Shown: positions 52,526 through 62,343, numbered from the stretch's first letter. The stretch: 64,000 nt of DNA from Siphonodentalium dalli (GCA_032622095.1 CP136061.1:135495587-135559586), one strand, 5' to 3'. Program-made: numbers and translations. Notes: generated from the letters alone by a model not told the origin.

Positions 52526-54112
52526 TTATACATTCTGATCATTCGAAGCATCAATATCAATATTAACTTTAGATTTTATCTTAATTTTAGATCTCTTGTT
52601 ATTGTCAATTGGTTGATCTTTGACTTCCTGTTTCGGAGAACCGTCTCTGTCATGTTTTCTCTTAATTGAACTTTTCCTGGTTTCCTCTCCCATTTCGTGA
52701 TCAGACTCAGAATAACTAATGGAAAGGCGAGAATCGTTCATCTCAGAATCTGCATCCTCGAAATACTCCTCTCCCTCAGATTTTGAACTACCAAGAGGTG
52801 AATAGGTGAATTCTTCCATTTCCACTCCATCGATAGAAACTTTTACTTTTCCATCAGAATTTTCTGCTGATCCAGTCTTCACTTTTTCCAAACTTTTAAT
52901 TGTCAAATTTTCTTTCACAGAATTTTCCTCTGACCCAACCACATTTTCCTCCGACATTTTTTCCTTCGTTAGATTTTCCTTTTCAGAATTTTCCACTGAC
53001 ACAATAACCACATTTTCTTCAGGTAATTTATCTGTCGTTAAATTTTCCTTTTCAGAATTTTCCGCTGACCCAATAACCACATTTTCTTCAGGTAATTTAT
53101 TTGTCGTTGAATTTTCCTTCGCAGAATTTTCCGCTGACCCAATAACCACTTTTTCCTCAGACATTTTTTCCTTTGAATTTTCCTGTTCAATTTTTTCAGA
53201 AATGTTCGCATCATCAGCTTCTTTATCCCAATCTTCCTTTTCACCCGTTTCCTGAATTTTTTCCTTAGGGGGCGGGGCCTTCAATGTCCAAGGTTCTGTC
53301 GTCGCAGCTGCCCAATTACCACTGTCGCTTGAAGGCTGGATTATTCCTTCATTTTCCTCCGCGTTGTCTTGCTCCATATCGTTCGCTGCTGATTTATTAA
53401 CATTTTCTTTTTTGGCATTCCTTTCCCTGCGTTCTTCTTCAAATCTCGGGCATACACAGACATATCTTGCACATGTAAAACATTTCGTCTTCTCACACCG
53501 TCTGGAAACATGACCATATTCTCGACATTTAAAACATTGAGTCTTCGGACATGAGACATAGATATGTTGATCAGACCCACACTCTGAACAAACTTTGACT
53601 TGATTGTCATGTAACACTCGAAAATATCTAAAACTGTCAGCCGTCTCGAATTTCATTGAGTAAGGTAGAGCCTTTACTTCTGGTGGGAACTCCACTTTCA
53701 TGAATCGTGTTCCATCTACTATATTGGTTTTTGGATAAACTCTTCGTTTAATTGGCGAAATGATTTTCAGATTAAAGTCATTTGTTAATCTCTCTGTAAT
53801 TTTTTCATCAGTGATATATGCGGGCAAATGTAGTATTGATACAACTACCTGCCTTGTGTAAACACGCGCTCCATTTATCTTCTTGCCATGAACCTCGATT
53901 CCACCACTGAGAATATCAGTGGCAGCTATGTCACAGACTGTCACCTCAAATGTATCACTGCCAACTGGGACACAAGCCAGAATAGCATCATTCCCACAAA
54001 AGCTGCCTGTAGCTTCAATAATATCAATAGCTTTGATTTTGCTATTATCACCAACATTTAGTCGGACAGTGTGTTCTTTTATTGGAGGGCCACTGTTGCC
54101 CTCCACACCCAT
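52526..54112 (-). CDS. LINE ORF1 protein, RRM-like plus CCHC knuckles
   Basis: 528 aa nucleic-acid-binding ORF1 protein of an L1/Tx1-type LINE; the body resembles ZCCHC3-like and other gag-like ORF1 proteins. Residues ~15-170 form an RRM-like region (HLPAYITDEKI, then YPKTNIVDGTRFMKVEFPP). Two CX2CX4HX4C knuckles follow at C175/C178/H183/C188 and C193/C196/H201/C206, then a Cys-rich third stretch (C211-C221). Residues ~319-421 are four to five tandem 23-aa acidic/Lys repeats with core GSAENS-KEN; the C-terminus is charged with a possible nuclear-localisation cluster (KRKHDR, NNKRSKIKIKSK). Its UAA is nine bases before the ORF2 AUG. Confidence 0.88.
   Translation of the reverse strand: MGVEGNSGPPIKEHTVRLNVGDNSKIKAIDIIEATGSFCGNDAILACVPVGSDTFEVTVCDIAATDILSGGIEVHGKKINGARVYTRQVVVSILHLPAYITDEKITERLTNDFNLKIISPIKRRVYPKTNIVDGTRFMKVEFPPEVKALPYSMKFETADSFRYFRVLHDNQVKVCSECGSDQHIYVSCPKTQCFKCREYGHVSRRCEKTKCFTCARYVCVCPRFEEERRERNAKKENVNKSAANDMEQDNAEENEGIIQPSSDSGNWAAATTEPWTLKAPPPKEKIQETGEKEDWDKEADDANISEKIEQENSKEKMSEEKVVIGSAENSAKENSTTNKLPEENVVIGSAENSEKENLTTDKLPEENVVIVSVENSEKENLTKEKMSEENVVGSEENSVKENLTIKSLEKVKTGSAENSDGKVKVSIDGVEMEEFTYSPLGSSKSEGEEYFEDADSEMNDSRLSISYSESDHEMGEETRKSSIKRKHDRDGSPKQEVKDQPIDNNKRSKIKIKSKVNIDIDASNDQNV
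52850..53158 (-). repeat. In-frame tandem repeats within ORF1 (69 bp, 4-5 copies)
   Basis: Each copy encodes about 23 residues around ENVVIGSAENS-KEN-TT-KLP; the last copies are degenerate. Copy number is likely variable between elements. Confidence 0.85.
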
Positions 54113-54322
54113 TTTCGAGGGTGATGAAAGTCAAATCCAACTATCTGGAAATTCGTTGGACAAAACCCTCGAATAGCTACCTGACTATTTACTTCACATC
54201 TTTACGAATTGAGTTACATCAAATTTGAGATATAAATCTAGTCAGAAACTATGGATTGCAACAGATTTGCTCACTCTGGAAAACAAACGATGTCATCCAT
54301 CCGCCATTAAACCGGAAGTCTC
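54113..54322 (-). other. 5' UTR of element C
   Basis: 210 bp. On the sense strand it starts GAGACTTCCGGTT, shared with element A apart from one base. GGCGGATGG follows shortly after. A CTTCCGG core is an ETS-type motif, so an internal promoter is plausible but not shown. Confidence 0.6.
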
Positions 54323-54357
54323 GAGTCTGGCGCCTTAGACCACTCGGCCATCCTGAC
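54323..54357 (-). pseudogene. tRNA-Leu(CAA) 5' part, unit 31
   Basis: First 35 bases including the duplicated GAGTCTGGCGCC (54323-54334). Confidence 0.94.
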
Positions 54358-54613
54358 TTATGAAATGAAGACCAAAACTGTTGCAGTCCCGCGCGCACGT
54401 CACGTGGTTACAGCTGAAGAGCAAGTTCTCTGTAATTTCGGCATACTAATTAATATTCACGTATTTTGTCAACAGATTTGCTGAAACGTCGCACAAACTT
54501 TTAGTGAACATGGATTCGGGTGACGTCACATGTAGTTTTTAGACCGATTTTTTGTTATAAGAAATTTTCAAATGCACGTTTTACAGTTTATAAGAGCTTA
54601 TTCCAACACCGAA

Positions 54614-54686
54614 GTTTCCGTAGTGTAGTGGTTATCACGCTCGCCTAACACGCGAGAGGTCCTGAGTTCGAGCCTCAGCGGAAACA
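54614..54686 (+). tRNA. tRNA-Val-AAC: tRNA-Val(AAC), unit 31
   Basis: As the unit 2 gene. Confidence 0.96.
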
Positions 54687-54916
54687 ACCGGAAAAGTTTT
54701 GCTGAGTTTTGCCTACAGACAAATAATGTTTCGTGTTGCCCGTGGCCAAAGTACTCACACTAAACTGAAACTTGATTGCCAAAATACATTTTTGTATGAT
54801 TGAAAGCCCCTCAATTTACTGACCGTCGATCATTTTTGCTTGAGATGAAGAATAAAACACAAACACTTAAAATTGCGTTATTTGTCAAAAACAAAATTGA
54901 TTCACCAACTAAAATT

Positions 54917-54989
54917 TGTTCCCGCTGGGGCTCGAACCCAGGACCTCTCGCGTGTGAAGCGAGCGTGATAACCACTACAGTACGGAAAC
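54917..54989 (-). tRNA. tRNA-Val-CAC: tRNA-Val(CAC), unit 31, D-stem mismatch
   Basis: G10 changed to C breaks 10-25 and touches the A box. Confidence 0.83.
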
Positions 54990-55246
54990 TTCGCATACTG
55001 TCACAATTTTAAATGCGCTCGGGATGATTCGACTAGATCAAAACTTACTTCGGTCTGAGAAAATGTTATGACGGTTAGATAGCTTCCTAATTCCCGCGCA
55101 GTACGGCCTGATCACGATGGACAAACTGAGGTTGCACAAATTAATGCCCCGGGCATAGCATCAATCAACATGAAGACAACATTTTGTTCAAAGTTATACC
55201 GGTACACTATAATATAGTACCCAAACTGTTAGGAAAATCCCCATGT

Positions 55247-55338
55247 GCCTCGGTAGCGCAGTAGGCAGCGCGTCAGTCTCATAATCACAAAATGACAGAG
55301 CAATCTGAAGGTCGTGAGTTCGATCCTCACTCGGGGCA
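55247..55338 (+). tRNA. tRNA-Met-CAT: tRNA-Met(CAT), unit 32
   Basis: No difference from the unit 2 gene noticed. Confidence 0.95.
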
Positions 55339-55567
55339 GAAATCTTTTGCCTGTGATTTTTAATGTTACCCTTCGGAGCAGATCCATTTTGACAGCCAAG
55401 TTGAAAGAAAAAGAAAACCATCAAAATGTTCTTTTCTGTCTGGATTTTGGTTGGCAGAAACAGCAAACAAGCTATGTGAAATATCAAACTCATAGAGATG
55501 GTGCCAAGAAGTTCACAGGTCAACTGTCGCTTCCATGTGAGCAAGCAAAATGCAAACAAAAAAGTAT

Positions 55568-55682
55568 TGTCAGAAGTGGGGTTCGAAACCACGCCCACAT
55601 TCGTGGACCAGAACTCCCATCACCTCGAACGAGGAAGGCAGTACCTTGAGTCTGGCGCCTTAGACCACTCGGCCATCCTGAC
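55568..55682 (-). tRNA. tRNA-Leu-CAA: tRNA-Leu(CAA), unit 32, T-stem mismatch
   Basis: G53 changed to T breaks the conserved 53-61 pair; one intron change. Confidence 0.78.
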
Positions 55683-55938
55683 TTATGAAATGAAGACCAA
55701 AACTGTTGCAGTCCCGCGCGCACGTCACGTGGTTACAGCTGAAGAGCAAGTTCTCTGTAATTTCGGCATACTAATTACTATTCACGTATTTTGTCAACAG
55801 ATTTGCTGAAACGTCGCACAAACTTTTAGTGAACATGGATTCGGGTGACGTCACATGTAGTTTTTAGACCGATTTTTTGTTATAAGAAATTTTCAAATGC
55901 ACGTTTTACAGTTTATAAGAGCTTATTCCAACACCGAA

Positions 55939-56011
55939 GTTTCCGTAGTGTAGTGGTTATCACGCTCGCCTAACACGCGAGAGGTCCTGAGTTCGAGCAT
56001 CAGCGGAAACA
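55939..56011 (+). tRNA. tRNA-Val-AAC: tRNA-Val(AAC), unit 32, T-stem mismatch
   Basis: C61 changed to A breaks the conserved 53-61 pair. Confidence 0.82.
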
Positions 56012-56241
56012 ACCGGAAAAGTTTTGCTGAGTTTTGCCTACAGACAAATAATGTTTCGTGTTGCCCGTGGCCAAAGTACTCACACTAAACTGAAACTTGA
56101 TTGCCAAAATACATTTTTGTATGATTGAAAGCCCCTCAATTTACTGACCGTCGATCATTTTTGCATGAGATGAAGAATAAAACACAAACACTTAAAATTG
56201 CGTTATTTGTCAAAAACAAAATTGATTCACCAACTAAAATT

Positions 56242-56314
56242 TGTTCCCGCTGGGGCTCGAACCCAGGACCTCTCGCGTGTGAAGCGAGCGTGATAACCAC
56301 TACACTACGGAAAC
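56242..56314 (-). tRNA. tRNA-Val-CAC: tRNA-Val(CAC), unit 32
   Basis: As the unit 2 gene. Confidence 0.96.
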
Positions 56315-56571
56315 TTCGCATACTGTCACAATTTTAAATGCGCTCGGGATGATTCGACTAGATCAAAACTTACTTCGGTCTGAGAAAATGTTATGACGGT
56401 TAGATAGCTTCCTAATTCCCGCGCAGTACGGCCTGATCACGATGGACAAACTGAGGTTGCACAAATTAATGCCCCGGGCATAGCATCAATCAACATGAAG
56501 ACAACATTTTGTTCAAAGTTATACCGGTACACTATAATATAGTACCCAAACTGTTAGGAAAATCCCCATGT

Positions 56572-56663
56572 GCCTCGGTAGCGCAGTAGGCAGCGCGTCA
56601 GTCTCATAATCACAAAATGACAGAGCAATCTGAAGGTCGTGAGTTCGATCCTCACTCGGGGCA
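56572..56663 (+). tRNA. tRNA-Met-CAT: tRNA-Met(CAT), unit 33
   Basis: No difference from the unit 2 gene noticed. Confidence 0.95.
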
Positions 56664-56892
56664 GAAATCTTTTGCCTGTGATTTTTAATGTTACCCTTCG
56701 GAGCAGATCCATTTTGACAGCCAAGTTGAAAGAAAAAGAAAAACATCAAAATGTTCTTTTCTGTCTGGATTTTGGTTGGCAGAAACAGCAAACAAGCTAT
56801 GTGAAATATCAAACTCATAGAGATGGTGCCAAGAAGTTCACAGGTCAACTGTCGCTTCCATGTGAGCAAGCAAAATGCAAACAAAAAAGCAT

Positions 56893-57007
56893 TGTCATAA
56901 GTGGGGTTCGAACCCACGCCCACATTCGTGGACCAGAACTCCCATAACCTCGACCGAGGAAGGCAGTACCTTGAGTCTGGCGCCTTAGACCACTCGGCCA
57001 TCCTGAC
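56893..57007 (-). tRNA. tRNA-Leu-CAA: tRNA-Leu(CAA), unit 33, acceptor mismatch
   Basis: C68 changed to A (mismatch with G5); one intron change. Confidence 0.78.
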
Positions 57008-57263
57008 TTATGAAATGAAGACCAAAACTGTTGCAGTCCCGCGCGCACGTCACGTGGTTACAGCTGAAGAGCAAGTTCTCTGTAATTTCGGCATACTAAT
57101 TACTATTCACGTATTTTGTCAACAGATTTGCTGAAACGTCGCACAAACTTTTAGTGAACATGGATTCGGGTGACGTCACATGTAGTTTTTAGACCGATTT
57201 TTTGTTATAAGAAAGTTTCAAATGCACGTTTTACAGTTTATAAGAACTTATTCCAACACCGAA

Positions 57264-57336
57264 GTTTCCGTAGTGTAGTGGTTATCACGCTCGCCTAACA
57301 CGCGAGAGGTCCAGAGTTCGAGCCTCAGCGGAAACA
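57264..57336 (+). tRNA. tRNA-Val-AAC: tRNA-Val(AAC), unit 33, T-stem mismatch
   Basis: T50 changed to A (A-A mismatch). Confidence 0.83.
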
Positions 57337-57566
57337 ACCGGAAAAGTTTTGCTGAGTTTTGCCTACAGACAAATAATGTTTCGTGTTGCCCGTGGCCAAA
57401 GTACTCACACTAAACTGAAACTTGATTACCAAAATACATTTTTGTATGATTGAAAGCCCCTCAATTTACTGACCGTCGATCATTTTTGCTTGAGATGAAG
57501 AATAAAACACAAACACTTAAAATTGCGTTATTTGTCAAAAACAAAATTGATTCACCAACTAAAATT

Positions 57567-57639
57567 TGTTCCCGCTGGGGCTCGAACCCAGGACCTCTCG
57601 CGTGTGAAGGGAGCGTGATAACCACTACACTACGGAAAC
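57567..57639 (-). tRNA. tRNA-Val-CAC: tRNA-Val(CAC), unit 33, anticodon-stem mismatch
   Basis: G30 changed to C (C-C mismatch), shared with units 34 and 35. Confidence 0.82.
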
Positions 57640-57896
57640 TTCGCATACTGTCACAATTTTAAATGCGCTCGGGATGATTCGACTAGATCAAAACTTACTT
57701 CGGTCTGAGAAAATGTTATGACGGTTAGATAGCTTCCTAATTCCCGCGCAGTACGGCCTGATCACGATGGACAAACTGAGGTTGCACAAATTAATGCCCC
57801 GGGCATAGCATCAATCAACATGAAGACAACATTTTGTTCAAAGTTATACCGGTACACTATAATATAGTACCCAAAATGTTAGGAAAATCCCCATGT

Positions 57897-57988
57897 GCCT
57901 CGGTAGCGCAGTAGGCAGCGCGTCAGTCTCATAATCACAAAATGACAGAGCAATCTGAAGGTCGTGAGTTCGATCCTCACTCGGGGCA
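57897..57988 (+). tRNA. tRNA-Met-CAT: tRNA-Met(CAT), unit 34
   Basis: No difference from the unit 2 gene noticed. Confidence 0.95.
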
Positions 57989-58217
57989 GAAATCTTTTGC
58001 CTGTGATTTTTAATGTTACCCTTCGGAGCAGATCCATTTTGACAGCCAAGTTGAAAGAAAAAGAAAACCATCAAAATGTTCTTTTCTGTCTGGATTTTGG
58101 TTGGCAGAAACAGCAAACAAGCTATGTGAAATATCAAACTCATAGAGATGGTGCCAAGAAGTTCACAGGTCAACTGTCGCTTCCATGTGAGCAAGCAAAA
58201 TGCAAACAAAAAAGTAT

Positions 58218-58309
58218 TGTCATAAGTGGGGTTCGAACCCACTCCCACATTCGTGGACCAGAACTCCCATAACCTCGACCGAGGAAGGCAGTACCTTGAG
58301 TCTGGCGCC
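58218..58309 (-). pseudogene. tRNA-Leu(CAA) 3' part, unit 34, broken by LINE
   Basis: C68A as unit 33; ends at GGCGCC with poly-T following. No matching 5' part: the array restarts further upstream. Confidence 0.92.
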
Positions 58310-58720
58310 TTTTTTTTTTTATCTTTTATTATAAAAACATTATTAAGCAATGTGCTACAGTAAAAACAAAACGACAACATTTGTATACACATGAGATTAC
58401 AATGAAAACAATGATAGTTCTTATATGTTATGTTTCCTAATAGAAAGCTGAATAGAAGCCTATAGTATGAAATATATATCAGGTATATGCGATCTGTTGT
58501 CCAAATGTCGTTGGTTGTTGACTTTCCTTGTTAATTTTTAATTTTTTCCTCGACTAATGTTAGTTCCATGGAATTTTTAGCAGTGTATCGAAATTATAAT
58601 GTTTCGGTATGATGTAGGCGAAGTAACTCTAAAATTTGTCGAGTATTTGAATTTGGCAATCTCCGTGTATCTCCGTAAGCATACGAAGATTGACGAGGTT
58701 TACGGAATTATTCGGACCAG

Positions 58721-59059
58721 TTATTGCACGTGTTTTTGGCTAAACATTTTCTTTCTAAAATGGACTAATATCCATATAATTAGGTTATTGAAGTGTTGTC
58801 GATGTTGACTGTTATCTCTATGAAATCTACGGTGAGTTTCCCAAAGGAAAATAACCATATTTCTGTAGGAAAAAACACTTTTGTTTCGCCAAATTTTTGT
58901 GTTGATGTCTTCGGCATCTTCCGTGTTCAGCCGAGCCCGATGGGGCCAACATCGGTCATCCAATGTGAAACATGTCAAAATGTGAATATGAAAATTGGTA
59001 CTGATGCTGTGATAGAATTTTAACTTCAAGAGTCTTAATTTGACATGATAGTTAAACAT
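58721..59059 (-). pseudogene. Possible remnant of LINE ORF2 C-terminus
   Basis: A 112-codon open frame with a Cys/His-containing stretch (TCFTLDDRCWPHRARLNTED) followed by EDINTKIW, loosely like the finger region of ORF2 in element C. Evidence is weak and could be coincidental. Confidence 0.25.
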
Positions 59060-59200
59060 CTCACCAGTTTTTGTGATAAAATGAATATGATTTTATGAAT
59101 ATATTTGTTGTTTCGCCTTGCAATTGGGTGAATTTATAAATTATAAATAATGTTTAATAATAATAATATATTAATAATAAATTGGTTTGTTATTATACCA

Positions 59201-59740
59201 TCAACATGACTTCCCGGTGCGCCACGGTTCATCAAAATCCCGACATGAATGACCAACAACCATAAGGCCCACCAGAGGCCCGAGACAACAGTCAAAGGCC
59301 TCTAATAGGCCCGAGGGCCGCCAAACACGCATGGAGGTCTGCCAAAAAATATATACACCATGGCGCCTGACAAAAAAACGCCGTTACTTTTATTACCATT
59401 CTGGCCTGGTATGATCACGTGGTCTGTGACTTGACCAGAAAAGGGCGGCGGCCCCAGCGAAAACAAAAATTCACTAAATCCTGCCGCACTCCTCTAGTCA
59501 ATTTTATCTCAAACTTGTAAATCTTATTGTGCAGGTAAATACTCTTAATCTACTTGAGAAAGCCCTCTAAAATGGTAATAATTATTCATAGCAACATACA
59601 TGCACATGAATCTGTGTACATTTATATTTTTACGACTGATTTGTGTTAACATTGTTCCATTATGATAATCATAAAATCTGAATGGCATAAAATTGTGTCT
59701 GTTTTGCATACAGATGGATACTTATTGTCTGTTTACTTGT
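59201..59740. other. Unassigned sequence within element D
   Basis: Includes a GC-rich part with four AGGCC(C) motifs (59270-59335), a CACGTG (59416) and AT-rich DNA. No open frame or known repeat was recognised. Confidence 0.5.
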
Positions 59741-59749
59741 TTTTTCCAG

Positions 59750-59838
59750 GTAAAACTTATTTGTATGCTGCATCTGACGACTCGGTGACAAGTTGGAAAT
59801 TTCAGAAACTGGCACTTGTGGGATTTGGCCTTGGATAG
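59750..59838 (+). other. Terminal exon-like segment, possible WD40 C-terminus
   Basis: Behind a strong polypyrimidine tract and acceptor (ttgttttttccag) lies a frame entered in phase 1 that reads KTYLYAASDDSVTSWKF and stops at TAG (59836-59838) after a short hydrophobic tail. The Y-AASDDS-VTSWKF pattern is like the last strands of a WD40 blade. It would be the last exon of a host gene on the strand opposite to the LINE; upstream exons are not visible, so here it is at best a fragment. Confidence 0.4.
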
Positions 59839-60090
59839 GTATTCTTCGGCATGTCGGTTTGACTATGCTCTGTTCTAGAAAAGGGCTGGAGACCAAAACT
59901 TATCAGTTATGATGTGTCTTACTAGTATCCCATGATACAGTCTGTGAACAGTGGACCAGTTTTCTTGTATGGCTTAAAACTGGGATCTAAAGATCAATAA
60001 CATATTTTTAGGTGAGAAAAAGTCATGTAAAGTATCCATACTCAATGTACTCACTATCGTATATATTACATTACATCCTCCGGGAAAATC
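59839..60090. other. Sequence between exon-like segment and array restart
   Basis: Could be the 3' UTR of the exon-like segment; nothing else recognised. The array restarts within shared tcggagcagat. Confidence 0.5.
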
Positions 60091-60283
60091 GGAGCAGATG
60101 CATTTTGACAGCCAAGTTGAAAGAAAAAGAAAACCATCAAAATGTTCTTTTCTGTCTGGATTTTGGTTGGCAGAAACAGCAAACAAGCTATGTGAAATAT
60201 CAAACTCATAGAGATGGTGCCAAAAAGTTCACAGGTCAACTGTCGCTTCCGTGTGAGCAAGCAAAATGCAAACAAAAAAGTAT

Positions 60284-60398
60284 TGTCAGATGTGGGGTTC
60301 GAACCCACGCCCACATTCGTGGACCAGAACTCCCATAACCTCGAACGAGGAAGGCAGTACCTTGAGTCTGGCGCCTTAGACCACTCGGCCATCCTGAC
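60284..60398 (-). tRNA. tRNA-Leu-CAA: tRNA-Leu(CAA), unit 34, right of insertion
   Basis: A73; T66 changed to A (mismatch with A7). Confidence 0.82.
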
Positions 60399-60654
60399 TT
60401 ATGAAATGAAGACCAAAACTGTTGCAGTCCCGCGCGCACGTCACGTGGTTACAGCTGAAGAGCAAGTTCTCTGTAATTTCGGCATACTAATTACTATTCA
60501 CGTATTTTGTCAACAGATTTGCTGAAAAGTCGCACAAACTTTTAGTGAACATGGATTCGGGTGACGTCACATGTAGTTTTTAGACCGATTTTTTGTTATA
60601 AGAAATTTTCAAATGCACGTTTTACAGTTTATAAGAGCTTATTCCAACACCGAA

Positions 60655-60727
60655 GTTTCCGTAGTGTAGTGGTTATCACGCTCGCCTAACACGCGAGAGG
60701 TCCTGAGTTCGAGCCTCAGCGGAAACA
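60655..60727 (+). tRNA. tRNA-Val-AAC: tRNA-Val(AAC), unit 34
   Basis: As the unit 2 gene. Confidence 0.96.
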
Positions 60728-60951
60728 ACCGGAAAAGTTTTGCTGAGTTTTGCCTACAGACAAATAATGTTTCGTGTTGCCCGTGGCCAAAGTACTCACA
60801 CTAAACTGAAACTTGATTGCCAAAATACATTTTTGTATGATTGAAAGCCCCTCAATTTACTGACCGTCGATCATTTTTGCTTGAGATGAAGAATAAAACA
60901 CTTAAAATTGCGTTATTTGTCAAAAACAAAATTGATTCACCAACTAAAATT

Positions 60952-61024
60952 TGTTCCCGCTGGGGCTCGAACCCAGGACCTCTCGCGTGTGAAGGGAGCG
61001 TGATAACCACTACACTACGGAAAC
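60952..61024 (-). tRNA. tRNA-Val-CAC: tRNA-Val(CAC), unit 34, anticodon-stem mismatch
   Basis: G30C as unit 33; the spacer lacks 6 bp. Confidence 0.82.
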
Positions 61025-61281
61025 TTCGCATACTGTCACAATTTTAAATGCGCTCGGGATGATTCGACTAGATCAAAACTTACTTCGGTCTGAGAAAATG
61101 TTATGACGGTTAGATAGCTTCCTAATTCCCGCGCAGTACGGCCTGATCACGATGGACAAACTGAGGTTGCACAAATTAATGCCCCGGGCATAGCATCAAT
61201 CAACATGAAGACAACATTTTGTTCAAAGTTATACCGGTACACTATAATATAGTACCCAAACTGTTAGGAAAATCCCCATGT

Positions 61282-61373
61282 GCCTCGGTAGCGCAGTAGG
61301 CAGCGCGTCAGTCTCATAATCACAAAATGACAGAGCAATCTGAAGGTCGTGAGTTCGATCCTCACTCGGGGCA
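61282..61373 (+). tRNA. tRNA-Met-CAT: tRNA-Met(CAT), unit 35
   Basis: No difference from the unit 2 gene noticed. Confidence 0.95.
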
Positions 61374-61602
61374 GAAATCTTTTGCCTGTGATTTTTAATG
61401 TTACCCTTCGGAGCAGATCCATTTTGACAGCCAAGTTGAAAGAAGAAGAAAACCATCAAAATGTTCTTTTCTGTCTGGATTTTGGTTGGCAGAAACAGCA
61501 AACAAGCTATGTGAAATATCAAACTCATAGAGATGGTGCCAAGAAGTTCACAGGTCAACTGTCGCTTCCATGTGAGCAAGCAAAATGCAAACAAAAAAGT
61601 AT

Positions 61603-61717
61603 TGTCAGAAGTGGGGTTCGAACCCACGCCCACATTCGTGGACCAGAACTCCCATAACCTCGAACGAGGAAGGCAGTACCTTGAGTCTGGCGCCTTAGAC
61701 CACTCGGCCATCCTGAC
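61603..61717 (-). tRNA. tRNA-Leu-CAA: tRNA-Leu(CAA), unit 35
   Basis: A73, as reference. Confidence 0.95.
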
Positions 61718-61973
61718 TTATGAAATGAAGACCAAAACTGTTGCAGTCCCGCGCGCACGTCACGTGGTTACAGCTGAAGAGCAAGTTCTCTGTAATTTCG
61801 GCATACTAATTACTATTCACGTATTTTGTCAACAGATTTGCTGAAACGTCGCACAAACTTTTAGTGAACATGGATTCGGGTGACGTCACATGTAGTTTTT
61901 AGACCGATTTTTTGTTATAAGAAATTTTCAAATGCACGTTTTACAGTTTATAAGAGCTTATTCCAACACCGAA

Positions 61974-62046
61974 GTTTCCGTAGTGTAGTGGTTATCACGC
62001 TCGCCTAACACGCGAGAGGTCCTGAGTTCGAGCCTCAGCGGAAACA
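61974..62046 (+). tRNA. tRNA-Val-AAC: tRNA-Val(AAC), unit 35
   Basis: As the unit 2 gene. Confidence 0.96.
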
Positions 62047-62270
62047 ACCGGAAAAGTTTTGCTGAGTTTTGCCTACAGACAAATAATGTTTCGTGTTGCC
62101 CGTGGCCAAAGTACTCACACTAAACTGAAACTTGATTGCCAAAATACATTTTTGTATGATTGAAAGCCCCTCAATTTACTGACCGTCGATCATTTTTGCT
62201 TGAGATGAAGAATAAAACACTTAAAATTGCGTTATTTGTCAAAAACAAAATTGATTCACCAACTAAAATT

Positions 62271-62343
62271 TGTGCCCGCTGGGGCTCGAACCCAGGACCT
62301 CTCGCGTGTGAAGGGAGCGTGATAACCACTACACTACGGAAAC
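62271..62343 (-). tRNA. tRNA-Val-CAC: tRNA-Val(CAC), unit 35, two mismatches
   Basis: G30C plus an acceptor change (A70 to C). Confidence 0.75.

Larger units (their letters stand above)
46153..54322 (-). mobile_element. Full-length tRNA-Leu-specific L1/Tx1-type LINE (element C)
   Basis: 8.2 kb on the minus strand, flanked by GAGTCTGGCGCC(TT) on both sides. In sense order it has a 5' end GAGACTTCCGGTT, a 210-bp 5' UTR, ORF1 (528 aa), ORF2 (1,289 aa, APE and RT), a ~380-bp 3' region with AATAAA and an internal A36 (48229-48264), a further ~2.06 kb, then AATAAA and the terminal A17 at the target. Both ORFs are uninterrupted, so the copy may be active. The extra 2 kb after the first A-run could be a 3' transduction or a chimera. 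Clade assignment (L1/Tx1 group, whose members include site-specific elements) rests on ORF architecture and needs a tree. Confidence 0.88.
54323..58309. repeat. Tandem tRNA array, block 5 (units 31-34)
   Basis: Between the full-length LINE and the insertion at 58310. Units here are slightly more diverged than elsewhere; several tRNA copies have stem mismatches (see the individual genes). Confidence 0.97.
58310..60090 (-). mobile_element. LINE fragment plus unrelated DNA in tRNA-Leu (element D)
   Basis: T11 (58310-58320) follows GGCGCC of the unit 34 tRNA-Leu, then atcttttatt, as in element C, and diverged sequence with local similarity to elements B and C (ttcctaa-aGAAG-TGAA region). The LINE-like part runs to about 59200; after that come GC-richer sequence and a plus-strand exon-like stretch. 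On the right the array restarts at cggagcagat, so about 287 bp of unit sequence (58024-58310 equivalent) is duplicated around the insert. That is longer than the other duplications of this family and suggests rearrangement after insertion. Confidence 0.7.

Noticed and set aside
52806-53255. 149-aa plus-strand frame rich in Phe and Ser
   Set aside because: Antisense shadow of the ORF1 tandem repeats.
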